From Membranipora membranacea (taxonomy: Eukaryota; Bryozoa; Gymnolaemata; Cheilostomatida; Membraniporidae), in NCBI GenBank assembly GCA_914767715.1, contig OU612065.1:40548001-40612000 (forward strand): a DNA stretch of 64,000 nucleotides, written 5' to 3'. Of the stretch, positions 62,487 to 64,000 are shown piece by piece (the stretch's first letter is position 1; each line of letters starts with the position of its first letter). A program made the translations under genes and the position numbers. The notes below the pieces were generated by a model that was given only the letters and a program-made list of their open reading frames with translations, searched no databases and was not told the DNA's origin.

Positions 62487-63823
62487 TTACCTTACCTTAC
62501 CTTACCTTCAACTTAATCCAAACCGTCCACATCACGGGCACATTTGGATAAATATACCTTCAGTGTGTTCGGAGGGGTATTGCGTACCGGTATTGCAGGT
62601 GATTAATTTACAGAAAAAATGTTAAAAATACACCAATAATTGCATTACAAAATAAAGTACACCTATGCTGTAGTATGTTGGATAGGCCCTGGGGGCCGAT
62701 GTCAGGGAGACATGCCCCAATGCACCTGTGAGAGTTGTGTAACAAAAGGCCTTTTGTTTGGTGAACAAAGGAGTACAATTGCAGGCAAAGTGTGCTTGTC
62801 TGAATGCATGTTGGATTCATGTGATTGCATGCTGGGGCGCCTGTATTCTAGGCTCAGCTCTCTACTTTTCCTACACTCATTTGTGGGTATACACAATCCT
62901 CCCGTTGCTACGATATGTAGGAACCACTGGTAAAGGGTATTTCACAACTGTACTTTATTTTGTAATGGAACATTAATAAATTGCCTGCCCAGTTATGAAG
63001 AGAAAGGATTTATAGTAAACAAGTTGACCATAGTTAATCGATGTGTATCGGTATGTACTTGATATGTACATGTAATGCTAAGATGTTAGTTAATTGTTAG
63101 AAGGCTGTCAGGTTAATTTGGAGGAAAATATACCTTTACCTCTGGTCTCATTCTATTATAGTAGCTATGTGACCATGCATCACAACTATGCTGCCAACTA
63201 ATTGTTTTACCTCTGGTGTCGTGGGTAGATGAAACAAAGCGTATATAGGTATTCAATTTTATGTCGAACAGTCCTCCTTCCACTTTTCTAAGAAATGTAA
63301 TATCTATTGCTTCTCTCCTGTCAGACAAAAGGGGAATAGCATGGTTAGTCATACATTCAGTTACGCTGTCAGTTTTATTTAAATGATAGATCCATTTTAC
63401 TGCATTTCTCTGAACTTTTTCCAAGCTATTATTCAGACCAATGTTATGTGGCGACCACACCTGACATGTATATTCTAAGATGGGTTTAACCATGGTTTTG
63501 TAAGCTAGAAGTTTGGTTTTAACCGGGGCCTCTTTGAGTCCTCGTTTTATGAGACCGAGTGAACGATTCGCCTTCTTTACTACATTCGATATATGTGCAT
63601 TCCATTTCAGGTTGGAATGGATGGTCACACCAAGGTACTTGACAGAGTCTGAGTGTGGTATGACATTGTCACCAAGCTTCAGACTTATATCTGGCTGATC
63701 ACTTCCTACTTTCACATGTACACATTTCTTATGGTTGAAAATCATACCCCATTTATCAGCCCAACTTTTCAATTCATTTATATCATCTTGAAGAGATTTA
63801 GCATCATTTATGACTTCTGAACT
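62487..63823 (-). mobile_element. LINE fragment B: RT C-terminus plus 3'UTR, nearly identical to fragment A
   Basis: On the minus strand, 5'-truncated just after the YADD motif (begins in SSEVINDAKSLQDDINELKS at 63823). It runs in frame through WADKWGMIFNHKKCVHVKVG to VKVYFPPN and a stop at 63113, then the same 3'UTR and GGTAA tail as copy A (TTACC on the plus strand, 62487-62506). The 3'UTR is split by a 325-bp TIR element. Protein differences from A are few. Confidence 0.92.
62643..62967. mobile_element. 325-bp TIR element inserted in LINE copy B
   Basis: Terminal repeats CATTACAAAATAAAGTACA and TGTACTTTATTTTGTAATG are perfect over 19 bp. The empty site is visible in LINE copy A near 36680-36690. 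The interior encodes no recognisable transposase. At most one base of the target is duplicated. Confidence 0.85.
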
Positions 63824-64000
63824 ATTTGATGATTGACTGCGTAAGGTTTAGTGGCTGGAAGTTGTACCGCCTTTCTTAATCTTCTCTGTCTTACAAAACA
63901 AGCAAGTCAGTAAGTGGACATAGTAGGGACTGTGTATATTGATGTTGTATGTGAGGGGCAAAGTCTTAAAATGTCAATTTTGTGTGACACAAGCATTTCA
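63824..64000. other. Right edge, nothing recognised
   Basis: Short AT-rich flank of the LINE insertion; no exon or repeat seen. Confidence 0.4.

Noticed and set aside
1-64000. tRNA, rRNA, CRISPR, bacterial operon or phage features
   Set aside because: Nothing of these kinds was seen; genes are spliced and the repeats are eukaryotic mini- and microsatellites.

Overview
The window is eukaryotic nuclear DNA. It is AT-rich, its genes are split by short to medium GT-AG introns, and it holds non-LTR retrotransposon debris, hairpin MITEs and many minisatellites. The gene content (NAP1-like, XPF/ERCC4, CWF19L1, a Patched-domain protein, a nucleotidyltransferase-TPR protein) points to an early-branching animal. 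A sponge is my best guess, a cnidarian the alternative; this is inference from family content only.

Layout. 0-6.6 kb, minus strand: N-terminal half of a nucleosome assembly protein 1 gene running off the left edge, with an unrelated 270-residue ORF nested in its first coding intron. 6.6-13.4 kb: no confident gene, a few exon-like stretches, a MITE and a large 16-bp array. 13.7-14.1 kb, minus: a fragment of CWF19L1 (middle part). 17.9-21.5 kb, plus: a three-coding-exon gene for a nucleotidyltransferase-like plus tetratricopeptide-repeat protein. 23.2-24.0 kb, minus: C-terminal exons of CWF19L1, lying on the wrong side of the middle fragment for one collinear gene. 25.5-34.4 kb, minus: a complete 18-exon XPF (ERCC4) gene of 897 codons. 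35.4-39.4 kb: three LINE remnants. 42.7-57.6 kb, plus: a complete 16-exon Patched/RND-family gene of 1014 codons. 58.9-62.3 kb, minus: a complete 7-exon small multispanning membrane protein gene. 62.5-63.8 kb, minus: a second copy of the first LINE, interrupted by a 325-bp TIR element.

Exon models were built by hand from reading-frame homology plus splice phase. In the four long models (NAP1, XPF, Patched-like, 4-TM) the phase agrees at every junction; the 4-TM model relies on one poor acceptor. The genes are functionally unrelated to each other and I see no operon-like logic.

The most unusual signals are not protein-coding. (1) Several introns begin with tandem arrays that contain the real exon end and 5' splice site, so the donor is repeated: 15 times in the Patched-like gene, 5 times in XPF, with two-copy examples elsewhere. 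(2) Three loci carry 20-30 bp hairpin insertions with CAATGA/TCATTG-type ends and 7-bp direct flanks, which look like extremely short transposed elements. (3) Hairpin MITEs with 9-bp flanking repeats occur at two and perhaps three loci.
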